A stretch of DNA of 64,000 nt from an uncultured Flavobacteriales bacterium (GTDB lineage Bacteria; Bacteroidota; Bacteroidia; Flavobacteriales_D; Parvicellaceae), in contig CAJWDP010000001.1 of NCBI GenBank assembly GCA_913030835.1, forward strand, positions 1 to 64,000, given 5' to 3'. Shown piece by piece: positions 26,784-36,530 of the stretch. A model generated the notes under the pieces. It did not search any database. It was not told the DNA's origin and was given only the letters and a program-made list of their open reading frames with translations. Every line of letters begins with the position of its first letter. Position 1 is the first letter of the stretch. The translations under genes and the position numbers were made by a program.

Positions 26784-29432
26784 ATGAAGCAAATTATTTC
26801 ATTGTTCTTGTTTTTTGTGCCGATTGCAATTTTTTCGACTCACAATCGAGGAGGAGAAATTACGTATAAGCATTTGTTTGGGCTTACCTATGAATTTACC
26901 ATCTCAACATGCACCAAATCCTCCAGCCCTGCTGATAGGCCAGAACTTGAAATAGATTTTGGAGATGGTCAGATAGACACGGTTGCCCGAGAATCGATTA
27001 CCCCAATTCCCGGCTACGATGCTCAGAAAAACGTATACAGAATTACCCATTCGTACGTGGGCTCCGGGACCTATCAAATTTGCGTTAGCGATCCGAATAG
27101 AAATGACGGGATAATCAACGTTGGGGGCACGGTAAGTTCCGACAACATTGCTTTTTCCATCCAATCCCAGCTGGTGATCAGTCCGTTTATTGGCGCCGGA
27201 AATAATTCAGTGACATTTGCCGATTGCCCCTGTCCGGAATACGCTTGTGTTAATTTCGCATATTGTTACAATCCCGAAGCGATAGACGAAGATGGTGACA
27301 GCCTAGGTTATGAACTCGTCGTGCCATTGGATGAGAATTGCTCACCATTGTTCTTGGGAGTCAACTACACCTATCCCAACACACTTGGAGGCGGATCAAT
27401 TTCTCTAGATCCTTTAACAGGGGACTTCTGTTGGAATAACCCCGGCTTAACAGGGGAGTACAACATTGCAATAAAAATCACTGAATATCGGCATGGAGTG
27501 CCGATCGGTTACGTAATTCGGGACATTCAAATAACCGTTATACCCGGTTGCAACAATGAGCCTCCGGTCATAGATCCGATCCCGGACACCTGCGTTGTTG
27601 CAGGCTCTAACATATCCTTTGATGTGACTGCCACAGATCCTGACTTTGGTGATAACATAACCCTTACCGGGTCCGGTCTGCCTTTCACCGTTTCATCTAG
27701 CCCAGCAAACTTCAGTTCAATTACTGGAAGCTCCCCTATAACCAGTCCGTTTTCCTGGACAACAGACTGTAGCCATATTCGCCTAGCGGACTATCAGATT
27801 TTCTTTAAAGCTGAGGACAACGGATTTCCTGAGCTATCCTCAACACAATCCATGAATATTAAAGTCGTGCCCCCGGCTCCTTCCGGTTTAACCGCAGTGC
27901 CATTAGGAAACTCAATCACCGTATTCTGGAATGCAAATCCATGTTCCACCGTTTGCGAAGGCTACAACATTTACAGAAGTTCCAACGCTCTGCCAATACC
28001 GAATGATCCATGCTGTTACAATCGTGATTTAACCCCATTTAATTACGAGCTCATAGGTTCTGTTTCAGGAAGTGGTGTGTTGAGCTATACCGATAATGGA
28101 TTGAATATAGGTAATCAATATTGTTATGTCGTAACTGGGCTTTATGAAAACGGACTTTTAGAAAGTTGTCCCAGCGATTCTGTTTGTTCAAGTCTTATTC
28201 AGGATGTCCCGGTAATCACCCATGTTTCTGTTGTTGAAACAGACGTATCGACAGGGCAGGACTCCGTAATTTGGGCCAAACCAACAGAATTGGATACTGC
28301 ACTTATCCCAGGACCATATTACTATAAGGTGTATCATGGAAACGGTTTTACGGGAGCAAGCACTTTGGTTTATACAACGGCAGCATCGGGTTTTTTATCG
28401 TTGACCGATACCTTTTTTGTTCACTCCGGGATCAATACGGTTGACAGTGCGAATGTGTATCGAGTTGAGCTTTACGCAACAATTAACGGGGTTCCTGATT
28501 CGCTAGTAGGAGGGACAAATGATGCATCGTCGGTCTATTTATCAACAGCGCCTAACGACAATCGGGTTATTTTGAGCTGGACTGAAAACGTGCCTTGGAT
28601 AAACAATTATTATGAAATCTACAGGTCCAGTGCATTTGGCGGCCCCTACGCTTTTATTGGCACCTCTTCAACTCAATCCTATGTGGACAGCAATTTATTG
28701 AATGGCGTAGAATATTGCTATTACGTTCGAAGTGTCGGAGGCTATTCCGTTCCAGGAATACTCAACCCTTTACTGAATCGCTCACAAAGAAAATGCGAGA
28801 CTCCTATCGATCTTACACCACCCTGCCCTCCAACTTTGGATATCGAACCCGACTGTCCAGATGCGACAAGCACACTAACCTGGAACAACCCTAACAATTC
28901 ATGTGCTGATGATGTTACCATGTATACCGTATATTATACCGATACTCTTGGAGGTGAATTTACCGCAATTGGAACCGTCAATTCCGCCACAGATACGACA
29001 TTTACTTTTTCAAACAACGGGTCTATTGCAGGGTGCTATTATGTGACCGCCACCGACTCAATTCAGTACGGAAATGAGAGTGATAGTAGCAATGTGGTTT
29101 GTGTGGACAACTGTCCAATTTACTTTCTTCCAAATGTATTCACGCCTAACTCAGACGGCCAGAACGATCTCTTTATCCCTATCCTGCCGTATAAATACGT
29201 GCAAGATATCGATATCCAAATTTTCAATCGTTGGGGTCAGGTCGTGTTTACGTCAACGGACCCTATGATTCGTTGGGACGGAAGATCAATGGAAAGTGGC
29301 GCTCTTGTTCCTGATGGTGTGTACTATTTCATTTGCACAGTAAATACAATACGACTTTCGGGAATCGAACCCGTTGAGCTTACTGGGGTTCTTCATCTTT
29401 TCAGCAACACGGGAACAACAAACGGAAACTAA
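26784..29432 (+). CDS. Large secreted protein with gliding-motility-associated C-terminal (CHU_C) domain
   Basis: 882 residues from the ATG at 26784 (the frame is open from 26751; MKQIISLFLFFVPIAIFS is the signal peptide). After a conserved start common in these proteins (THNRGGEITYKHL) come beta-sandwich domains: a PKD/cadherin-like part (about 60-370) and several fibronectin-III-like domains (for example SGLTAVPLGNSITVFWNAN, VILSWTENVPWINNYYEIY). The last 85 residues are the CHU_C type B sorting domain (NVFTPNSDGQNDLFIP, FNRWGQVVF, RWDG, DGVYYF), which routes the protein through T9SS. Probably a surface adhesin. It ends 1 base before ribE. Confidence 0.9.
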   Translation: MKQIISLFLFFVPIAIFSTHNRGGEITYKHLFGLTYEFTISTCTKSSSPADRPELEIDFGDGQIDTVARESITPIPGYDAQKNVYRITHSYVGSGTYQICVSDPNRNDGIINVGGTVSSDNIAFSIQSQLVISPFIGAGNNSVTFADCPCPEYACVNFAYCYNPEAIDEDGDSLGYELVVPLDENCSPLFLGVNYTYPNTLGGGSISLDPLTGDFCWNNPGLTGEYNIAIKITEYRHGVPIGYVIRDIQITVIPGCNNEPPVIDPIPDTCVVAGSNISFDVTATDPDFGDNITLTGSGLPFTVSSSPANFSSITGSSPITSPFSWTTDCSHIRLADYQIFFKAEDNGFPELSSTQSMNIKVVPPAPSGLTAVPLGNSITVFWNANPCSTVCEGYNIYRSSNALPIPNDPCCYNRDLTPFNYELIGSVSGSGVLSYTDNGLNIGNQYCYVVTGLYENGLLESCPSDSVCSSLIQDVPVITHVSVVETDVSTGQDSVIWAKPTELDTALIPGPYYYKVYHGNGFTGASTLVYTTAASGFLSLTDTFFVHSGINTVDSANVYRVELYATINGVPDSLVGGTNDASSVYLSTAPNDNRVILSWTENVPWINNYYEIYRSSAFGGPYAFIGTSSTQSYVDSNLLNGVEYCYYVRSVGGYSVPGILNPLLNRSQRKCETPIDLTPPCPPTLDIEPDCPDATSTLTWNNPNNSCADDVTMYTVYYTDTLGGEFTAIGTVNSATDTTFTFSNNGSIAGCYYVTATDSIQYGNESDSSNVVCVDNCPIYFLPNVFTPNSDGQNDLFIPILPYKYVQDIDIQIFNRWGQVVFTSTDPMIRWDGRSMESGALVPDGVYYFICTVNTIRLSGIEPVELTGVLHLFSNTGTTNGN

Positions 29433-29433
29433 T

Positions 29434-30027
29434 ATGTTCACAGGAATCATAGAGGAATTGGCGGTAGTTCAACAGATTGAACAGGAAGGGACAAATGTTC
29501 ATTTTACATTCCAGTCATCTGTCGCTTCCGAACTCAAAATCGACCAAAGTGTGGCTCATAACGGCGTGTGTTTGACCGTTGTTAAAATTAACGGCTTAGA
29601 ATACATGGTAACGGCTGTAGCGGAGACTCTTGAGAGAACTAATTTGTCTTCCTTGCAAATTGGAGATGGGGTTAATCTTGAACGGTGCACCAAAGTTGGA
29701 GACCGATTGGATGGGCACATTGTTCAAGGACATGTTGATACCGTTGCCACATGCACAAACGTTGTCGATCTTGGAGGAAGCTGGAAATTCACCTTTGAAT
29801 ACGAAAAAAACAAAAGCCACATTACTGTTGAAAAAGGCTCCATAACAATAAACGGTGTAAGTCTTACGGTTGTTGATAGTCAAGACAATCTATTTTCTGT
29901 ATGCATTATTCCTTATACATACGACCATACAACTTTCAATCAGCTTCAACCCGGTTCAAAGGTGAATGTTGAATTCGATATCATTGGAAAATACGTGGCT
30001 AAACTTCAGGAGTTGAAAGAGCAATAA
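29434..30027 (+). CDS. ribE: Riboflavin synthase, alpha chain
   Basis: 197 residues from ATG 29434, one base after the preceding stop; the longer open frame from 29374 overlaps that gene and is not needed. Dismutates two 6,7-dimethyl-8-ribityllumazine to riboflavin. N-terminal MFTGIIEELAVVQ, two repeated lumazine-binding halves, and LDGHIVQGHVDT are typical. Its last 29 bases overlap the convergent dxs gene. Confidence 0.96.
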   Translation: MFTGIIEELAVVQQIEQEGTNVHFTFQSSVASELKIDQSVAHNGVCLTVVKINGLEYMVTAVAETLERTNLSSLQIGDGVNLERCTKVGDRLDGHIVQGHVDTVATCTNVVDLGGSWKFTFEYEKNKSHITVEKGSITINGVSLTVVDSQDNLFSVCIIPYTYDHTTFNQLQPGSKVNVEFDIIGKYVAKLQELKEQ

Positions 30028-31753
30028 TTAAGTTCTCTAAAGCCACTGAATCATAGCCGCATTCAGCATACAGCTCTTCCTGACTTCCATGCCCAACAAA
30101 TTGATTTCCGATACCAAGGGTGTGCACCTCCCTATCAATCCCATTCGTGTTCATCCACGCAAGGATCGATGAGGCCAATCCTCCATTGATCACACCGTCT
30201 TCAATCGTTATTATTTTTTCGTGATTGGTAAATGCATCCATCAAAAGGTTGTGATCAAGTGGTTTTAGCGACCGCATGTCGTAATGAGAGAATCCATGCC
30301 CCTTTACTCGAACTTCACGAACAATATTTCCGGCATGCCCTATGGACAATACGGCTATTTCTCCGGATCTGCACAAGACTCGTCCTTGCCCAATATCGAC
30401 CTTTCGAATTGGCTGCTTCCAATCCAGATATACCCCTCTACCGCGTGGATAACGAATGACTACCGGGCCTTTCATGTTTATCGCGGAACCCATCATGTCA
30501 CGCAGCTGCAATTCATTCATCGGAGCTAGGATCTTTAGGTTTGGAATTGGGTTTAATAAAGACAAATCAAATGCACCATGGTGCGTGGCTCCGTCGTTAC
30601 CGGCGATTCCGGCTCTGTCTACACAAAATATCACATGAAGATCTTGCAGAGCCACATCATGGATCACTTGATCAATTGCTCTTTGCAGAAATGTCGAATA
30701 TATGGAGCAGATTGGGATCATGCCGTTACGCGCCAACCCTGCTGAAAACGTTACGGCGTGTTGCTCTGCAATACCAACATCAAAAAATCTGTCGGGATAT
30801 CGCTCGGAAAACTGCGTCATCCCCGACCCCCAGGCCATTGCAGGAGTAACCCCGACGATTCGATCATTCGATTCCGCCAGCTCGATCAATGTCTCTCCAA
30901 AAACATCCTGATACTTTGGGGGCAGCAGTTCCGAAGTTCCATGAAGTTCTCCCGTTTCTGGATCAAACTTACCCGGAGCATGCCAAAGTGTTGCATCACC
31001 TTCCTGAGCAGGTGTATAACCATGTCCTTTGACTGTCTTTACATGGATGATATGGATTCCTTTCGAATATTCTTTTTTTGATAGTTCTTCTATCAACAAG
31101 GGTAAATTATGTCCATCAATAGGACCTCTATAATTCAACCCAAGTTTTGTAAACAAGTTGCTATAAGGGTCTATTTTACTCAATTGCTCTTCTATGGCGC
31201 CAACGTTTTTGTCAATTGACATCCCATTGTCGTTCAATATCACAATCAAATTAGCAGAACTAGCCGCAGCATTATTGAGCGCTTCAAAAGCCATTCCTCC
31301 TGTTAATGCACCATCACCTATTACCGCGATATGGCGGCGCGATTCTCCTTTAATCCTGCTTGCCTCCGCCATTCCCAGTGCTGCCGAAATTGAGGTAGAA
31401 GAATGTCCACATCCAAACGAATCGAACTCACTTTCGTCCATTTTAGTAAATCCGGACAAACTGCCCTTTTTTCGAATTGTTTCAAAATCCAAACGCCTTC
31501 CCGTCATTATTTTGTGAGCATAGGTTTGGTGACCAACATCCCAAACTACCTGATCGAATGGGGTGTCAAAAACCTTGTGAATCGCCACTGTGAGTTCTAC
31601 CACCCCCATACTTGCACCAAAATGTCCGGGGTTCTTTGACATTACTCTCGTAATGGTTTCACGCAGCTCCGAGCACACCTGATGCAGTTCATCCAAAGAC
31701 AAGTCTTTGAGCTGATCAGGATGATCTATCAATTTTTGAACAAGTGTTTTCAA
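29999..31753 (-). CDS. dxs: 1-deoxy-D-xylulose-5-phosphate synthase (TTG start)
   Basis: 584 residues. Thiamine-diphosphate enzyme of the MEP isoprenoid pathway. Seen: HFGASMGVVELTVAIH, WDVGHQTYAHKIMTGR, the ThDP-binding GDGALTGGMAFEALNNA and DRAGIAGNDGATHHG. The start is TTG at 31753: an in-frame TGA lies two codons upstream (31762-31760) and the next Met is about 38 codons in, past conserved sequence. The -7 box TACATTTG ends seven bases before the TTG. The 3' end overlaps ribE by 29 bases on the opposite strand. Confidence 0.96.
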   Translation of the reverse strand: MKTLVQKLIDHPDQLKDLSLDELHQVCSELRETITRVMSKNPGHFGASMGVVELTVAIHKVFDTPFDQVVWDVGHQTYAHKIMTGRRLDFETIRKKGSLSGFTKMDESEFDSFGCGHSSTSISAALGMAEASRIKGESRRHIAVIGDGALTGGMAFEALNNAAASSANLIVILNDNGMSIDKNVGAIEEQLSKIDPYSNLFTKLGLNYRGPIDGHNLPLLIEELSKKEYSKGIHIIHVKTVKGHGYTPAQEGDATLWHAPGKFDPETGELHGTSELLPPKYQDVFGETLIELAESNDRIVGVTPAMAWGSGMTQFSERYPDRFFDVGIAEQHAVTFSAGLARNGMIPICSIYSTFLQRAIDQVIHDVALQDLHVIFCVDRAGIAGNDGATHHGAFDLSLLNPIPNLKILAPMNELQLRDMMGSAINMKGPVVIRYPRGRGVYLDWKQPIRKVDIGQGRVLCRSGEIAVLSIGHAGNIVREVRVKGHGFSHYDMRSLKPLDHNLLMDAFTNHEKIITIEDGVINGGLASSILAWMNTNGIDREVHTLGIGNQFVGHGSQEELYAECGYDSVALENLIIALSTPEV

Positions 31754-31760
31754 AACTTTT

Positions 31761-31768
31761 CAAATGTA
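31761..31768 (-). promoter_or_regulatory. -7 box of dxs, seven bases before a TTG start
   Basis: TACATTTG on the minus strand is an exact TAnnTTTG match. The predicted transcription start falls at or just before the TTG start codon. Confidence 0.45.
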
Positions 31769-31818
31769 AGGACAAATAAAATTAGTTCCTGTGATCGCAG
31801 CTCCAATAAGCACCGGGC

Positions 31819-34800
31819 TTACATTCCACTTCTCATGGTCCAGCCTCCTAGCTTGAAAATCCAACGCTTCAATCGAAATAACAAATAGTAAGTTACCGGG
31901 ACAACAACTAGGGTAAGGAACGTCGCAAACGTCAACCCGTAAATAATAGTCCAGCTCATTGGTCCGAAAAATATGACATTGTCACCTCCAACAAATATCT
32001 TTGGATCATTCGTTGTAAACCAGGAAACAAAATCTATGTTCAGGCCAGTAGCCAGGGGCAAAAGACCCAATATGGTGGTTATAGCTGTCAGCAAAACAGG
32101 TCTTAGCCTTGTTTGGCCCCCTTTAATTATCGTTTGTTTTACTTCATCAACCGAAAGCTGTTCCGTTTCGCTAAGTCCCAACTGATCTTTTCTCTGTTTC
32201 CGAAGCAAATTCGTGTAATCAATTAAAACGATAGCATTGTTTACCACAATACCAGCAAGTGAAATGATCCCGATCATGGTCATTATGATCACAAAATCCT
32301 GCCTAAAAATTACCAATCCTAAAAACACACCTGTTAAACTTAAGAGGACAGACAATAATATGATCGACGGAGCTGAGAAGGAGTTGAATTGAGTTACTAT
32401 GATCAGGAGGATCAGAAAAACCGCAATTAATAAAGCCGTACTTAAAAAGCTCATTTCTTTGGCTTGCTGTTCCATCTGACCGGTAAATTTCGCGGCGAAT
32501 CCATTTGCTGAAAACTCCTCTCCTGCTTCCGAGTTCAAAAACCGATTAAGTTCGACTTTCATATTCTCAACTACCTCCGTAGGATTTGCTCCTTCCACGA
32601 CACTTGAGCTGATCGTAATCATATCCTTCAAGTCTTTTCGTTTAACCGAGCCATAAGTGATGTGTTTTTTTGGAGACTTTACTACCGACCTGATGGGGAT
32701 GCTCAATTTTTTCCCCCTGTTGTTCATAAACATGATCTTTTGATCAAGCAGAGCATCTATGTCTCCCCTGAAGTCTTTACCAAACCTTAAAGCAACATCG
32801 TAGTTTTTATCTCCTTTCTTAAACATTGCAATGTCCTTTCCAAAAAGGGCGGTACGAATTGACTGTGCAATCTGATAAGTGGATACCCCTGCTGCATTTG
32901 CCTTTTCTTTATCCACAGTTATTGGAAGTTCGGCTTTACCTGTTTCCACATTCAGTTTGAGTTTAGCAACACCATCCACAGGGTACCGTTCCAAATGTTT
33001 TTTTACCGATTCCGCCTTATGCAAAAGATCAATATACGGCAATCCAGGGCGTCCAGTAATCTCAATGTTTACCGGTGGTTCCTGAGGAGGACCATCCTGA
33101 TTTTTGTCTGCAACTAACTTAACATCGGCACTAAATGGAGCTCTTTGAATTGCAGCATCCAATGTCTTTTTGTATTCACTCGTTTTCCGACCGTTCCTAT
33201 CCTTGAATTCTGCAAATGCAATCGTGATTCTTCCCTTGTGAGGAGTCGTCCCAAATTGTGGCCCCGCCATGGGATCACTTGTTCCTTCTCCTACCTGCTC
33301 AATGATGGATTCAATGAACTTGCTTTGACCAGCGGTGTCTTTTCCGGCTTCAATTTCATTTGAGAAAAAGTCGAGGGTCACCTGATCCACAATCTCTTTG
33401 ACCTTCTTCGTCGTTTCATTTGTTTTCGCAATTTCTGTACCTACCGGATGTTCGATAAATACATTAATGTATTGTGGTTGATTTTCTGGAAAAAACAAAA
33501 TCTTGGGCGGCAAAACGGTCACAAGAGCAAATGACACGATGAGTAGTGCAAAGGTTCCCAGCAATACCCAAGCAGGCCTCCACCGCTTCAAGCTTTTCGC
33601 TAAAAAACTAAAATATTTACGCTCTAGATAGGGAAGCACCCTTCCTTGGAAAACTCGTGTTCCGGGAGACAACAACAACAAATTGAAAATGGTAATTCCA
33701 CCAACAACCAGAAAGAAATTACCCCAGGAAATGGCCCCTAAAGTTTGAAAAACCAATCCCAGGCCGATTCCTAAGAAACCAATGACCAATGCGCGTTTTA
33801 CCTTTGGCTTTTTTGCGTCAATTTTCATAGCAACAGCTGTGAGCACAGGGTTAATAACTAAAGCTACGAATAGTGAAGATCCAAGAACGATCATCAGGGT
33901 TATTGGTAAATATTGCATGAATTCTCCCATGATTCCCGGCCATAGGGCGAGGGGGACAAAAGCCGCTAATGTTGTTGCCGTTGAAGCAATTATTGGCCAA
34001 GCTACTTCTCCAACTCCTTTCTTTGCTGCTTCGATGCCCGAATACCCATCGTCCATCCATCGATAGATGTTTTCAACTACAACAATTCCATTGTCTACCA
34101 GCATTCCCAGAGCTAATACGGAAGAAAATAGAACCATAATATTCAGCGTAACACCAAACATGTTGAGTAATGCAAAGGACATAAACATGGAAAGAGGAAT
34201 GGCAACTCCTACAAAAAGGGCGTTCCTGCCTCCAAGGAAAAACAACAACACCAAAACCACCAGAATTACTCCAAAGATGATCGAGTTTTCCAAATTACTG
34301 ACCTGATCACGAATTTGAATGCTCTGATCATTCGTAAATGAGATTTCTATGTCTCTTGGCAGCACTTTCATTTCGGTTAATCCTGTTACCTTTTCTTTCA
34401 CTGCATCTAAAGCATCAAGTAAATTTTCGCCTCCACGTTTTTGAACGTCAAGCATCACTACAGGATTTCCGTTTTGTCGGGCATAGCTGGTTGTATCCGA
34501 ATCCCCAAAGTACAAATCCGCTACTTCAAATAGATGCACACTGTTCCCCTCCTCACTTTTCACCAACAAACTATCAAATTGGTGCACCTTCGTAAACTTG
34601 TCTCCCACAATAACTGCTTGATCAACACCATCTATGGACAAATTGCCGGCACCCATATTCATATGTCCTTCCCGAATAGCTCGTTCAACGTCGCCGAAGC
34701 TCACTCTCTTAGCCTCTGCGTCATCCCTTCTGATTTCTATATTCAGCTTCTGCTGCTGAACACCCCGTATATTCACCTCGGAGATTGCTTCTATAGATTC

Positions 34801-35358
34801 TATTTCCTCTTCGAGTATCTCGGCTTTTGCATTGAGTTTTTCAACAGGATAATTTCCAGACAGATTGATATTCACTACTGGAAATTGTGTTATGTCCATT
34901 TTTTGAATAGTGGGCTCTGAGGGTAGATCTTGGGGAAACTCCTTATCTGCCCTTGCTTCCTTTACCGCGTTGTCCACCAAGTCCTTGGCTTCATCGGGGC
35001 TTATGACAAAATCAAACTTTATCTGTATTGATGCATAGCCTTGAATCGCTGTCGACTTAATTTCATCAACATTTTTGACCGTGTTGATCTCATTCTCTAT
35101 GGGCCGGATTATTTTATCCTGAATGATCTCCGGTGAATTACCCGGATAAGGAACCCCGACATAAATTTCCGGAATTTGAACTTCAGGAAAACTTTCACGT
35201 GGCATTGATATATAGGAGACAAGACCCCCAATAACAATAATAACCAGAAGTAGAAATACTGTTTTTCTATTGTTCACTGAAAGGGTAGACAGCCCAAACT
35301 CCTTGTGCATACCTAATTTATCCTCCGCTTGATTTTTCCTAACACTGTTTTCCTCCAT
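31819..35358 (-). CDS. RND family efflux transporter permease (HAE1/AcrB type)
   Basis: 1179 residues, about 130 longer than AcrB. Twelve-helix RND layout with two large periplasmic loops; typical SMPRESFPEVQIPEIYVGVP after helix 1. In helix 4 the proton-relay site is LVDNGIVVVEN (Asp422, with Asn423 replacing the second Asp of AcrB). About 20 cytoplasmic residues precede helix 1. It pumps hydrophobic compounds outward using the proton gradient, with the adaptor and TolC proteins encoded upstream (5-base gap). Substrate unknown. Confidence 0.95.
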   Translation of the reverse strand: MEENSVRKNQAEDKLGMHKEFGLSTLSVNNRKTVFLLLVIIVIGGLVSYISMPRESFPEVQIPEIYVGVPYPGNSPEIIQDKIIRPIENEINTVKNVDEIKSTAIQGYASIQIKFDFVISPDEAKDLVDNAVKEARADKEFPQDLPSEPTIQKMDITQFPVVNINLSGNYPVEKLNAKAEILEEEIESIEAISEVNIRGVQQQKLNIEIRRDDAEAKRVSFGDVERAIREGHMNMGAGNLSIDGVDQAVIVGDKFTKVHQFDSLLVKSEEGNSVHLFEVADLYFGDSDTTSYARQNGNPVVMLDVQKRGGENLLDALDAVKEKVTGLTEMKVLPRDIEISFTNDQSIQIRDQVSNLENSIIFGVILVVLVLLFFLGGRNALFVGVAIPLSMFMSFALLNMFGVTLNIMVLFSSVLALGMLVDNGIVVVENIYRWMDDGYSGIEAAKKGVGEVAWPIIASTATTLAAFVPLALWPGIMGEFMQYLPITLMIVLGSSLFVALVINPVLTAVAMKIDAKKPKVKRALVIGFLGIGLGLVFQTLGAISWGNFFLVVGGITIFNLLLLSPGTRVFQGRVLPYLERKYFSFLAKSLKRWRPAWVLLGTFALLIVSFALVTVLPPKILFFPENQPQYINVFIEHPVGTEIAKTNETTKKVKEIVDQVTLDFFSNEIEAGKDTAGQSKFIESIIEQVGEGTSDPMAGPQFGTTPHKGRITIAFAEFKDRNGRKTSEYKKTLDAAIQRAPFSADVKLVADKNQDGPPQEPPVNIEITGRPGLPYIDLLHKAESVKKHLERYPVDGVAKLKLNVETGKAELPITVDKEKANAAGVSTYQIAQSIRTALFGKDIAMFKKGDKNYDVALRFGKDFRGDIDALLDQKIMFMNNRGKKLSIPIRSVVKSPKKHITYGSVKRKDLKDMITISSSVVEGANPTEVVENMKVELNRFLNSEAGEEFSANGFAAKFTGQMEQQAKEMSFLSTALLIAVFLILLIIVTQFNSFSAPSIILLSVLLSLTGVFLGLVIFRQDFVIIMTMIGIISLAGIVVNNAIVLIDYTNLLRKQRKDQLGLSETEQLSVDEVKQTIIKGGQTRLRPVLLTAITTILGLLPLATGLNIDFVSWFTTNDPKIFVGGDNVIFFGPMSWTIIYGLTFATFLTLVVVPVTYYLLFRLKRWIFKLGGWTMRSGM

Positions 35359-35363
35359 AGCAA

Positions 35364-36530
35364 TTACTGGTTAGTTAGCTCTTCCACTTCAAGACCATCA
35401 AATACCGACTGACTTCCCTTGACAATTACTTGGTCTCCTGCGTTCAAGCCCTCGATAATTTCTGTCATTCCATTGTACGTCATGCCCGTTTTAACCGGCG
35501 CTGAGCTCACAACAAAATGATCTCCTGAGGAAGCGGCAGTAAATACAATTTCTGATCCTTCTGCATTTTGCGTAATTGTACTCGATGGAACTGCAATTGC
35601 AGAATCTCTCATGTAATCCCTAATTCTAAGGGTCGCAACCAAATTTGGGATAAACTTGTTGTTCTGAGGAAGCTTTACCCTTACCTTAATTGTTCTATTT
35701 GCGGGGTTTACAAACTTACCTACATTGGAAACGCTCAAGCTATCAACGGTCATGTTTAACGCACTAAACGAAACCGAAGCGAAATTGTCTTTTTTCATTT
35801 TGCTCAAATAAACTTCCGAAATATCAGCCGTCACATACACATTATCTAGGTTGATCAATCGAGCAACCGGCATTCCGGGCATGGACATTTCACCCACCAC
35901 TGGAATTAGCTCCTCAATATATCCTTCAAAAGGCGCTATTAGGTTTGATTTCCCCGCTTGAGTGTTTAAGGTTTGTTTTGTTTTCAGCAAGGTGTTCAAT
36001 TGTGCTTCCGCCTGTTTTAAATTGAATTCCGTACCAACTCCTTGATCAAACAATGATTTTTGCTTATTGAAATTATAGCTGGCCAATTCGATCTGCTCCT
36101 CGAGTTCCTTGATGTTTGCGGCAACCATCGATGCATCAAAGGTGGCTATAATCTGACCCTTTTTCACCAATTCTCCTTCTTTCACATTGAGCGACTTGAC
36201 AATCCCGCCAACCTCGGGAATCAACAGCACATTTTGTTCTGACTCCAGATGACCCTGAACAGAGAAATAATGCTCAAAATTCAACGGCGTTGTTTCAAAC
36301 AAAGTAACTTTCGGGTACACCATATTGTCACTTGTGTCTAAAGCCATTATTTGTGCCTCGATCATTCTGATGGAATCTTGAAATTTTGATTTTTCTGCCT
36401 TCAACCGATCGATCGAGTTGTCAGCTGGACTCGGGCCGCTTCCACAGGCCACTACCAAGGTTAAACTCGCTGTATATAATAATACAGCTAGGCTATTTTT
36501 TTGCTTTAAACGTATCATCCCACTATTCAT
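35364..36530 (-). CDS. RND efflux periplasmic adaptor (membrane-fusion) lipoprotein
   Basis: 388 residues. A lipobox ends at Cys29 (LTLVVAC). Seen: a coiled coil near the start (SIDRLKAEKSKFQDSIRMIE), lipoyl half-motifs (GGIVKSLNVKEGELVKKGQ and LIAPFEGYIEELIPVVGEM) flanking a helical hairpin, and a C-terminal beta-barrel and membrane-proximal domain. It bridges the RND pump and the outer-membrane channel. Its start overlaps the tolC-like stop by 8 bases; an alternative ATG at 36518 would avoid the overlap and keep the lipobox. Confidence 0.93.
   Translation of the reverse strand: MNSGMIRLKQKNSLAVLLYTASLTLVVACGSGPSPADNSIDRLKAEKSKFQDSIRMIEAQIMALDTSDNMVYPKVTLFETTPLNFEHYFSVQGHLESEQNVLLIPEVGGIVKSLNVKEGELVKKGQIIATFDASMVAANIKELEEQIELASYNFNKQKSLFDQGVGTEFNLKQAEAQLNTLLKTKQTLNTQAGKSNLIAPFEGYIEELIPVVGEMSMPGMPVARLINLDNVYVTADISEVYLSKMKKDNFASVSFSALNMTVDSLSVSNVGKFVNPANRTIKVRVKLPQNNKFIPNLVATLRIRDYMRDSAIAVPSSTITQNAEGSEIVFTAASSGDHFVVSSAPVKTGMTYNGMTEIIEGLNAGDQVIVKGSQSVFDGLEVEELTNQ

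Noticed and set aside
31800-31821. Small hairpin TAAGC / GCTTA at the end of the RND gene
   Set aside because: Only five pairs, no T-run; too weak to call a terminator.
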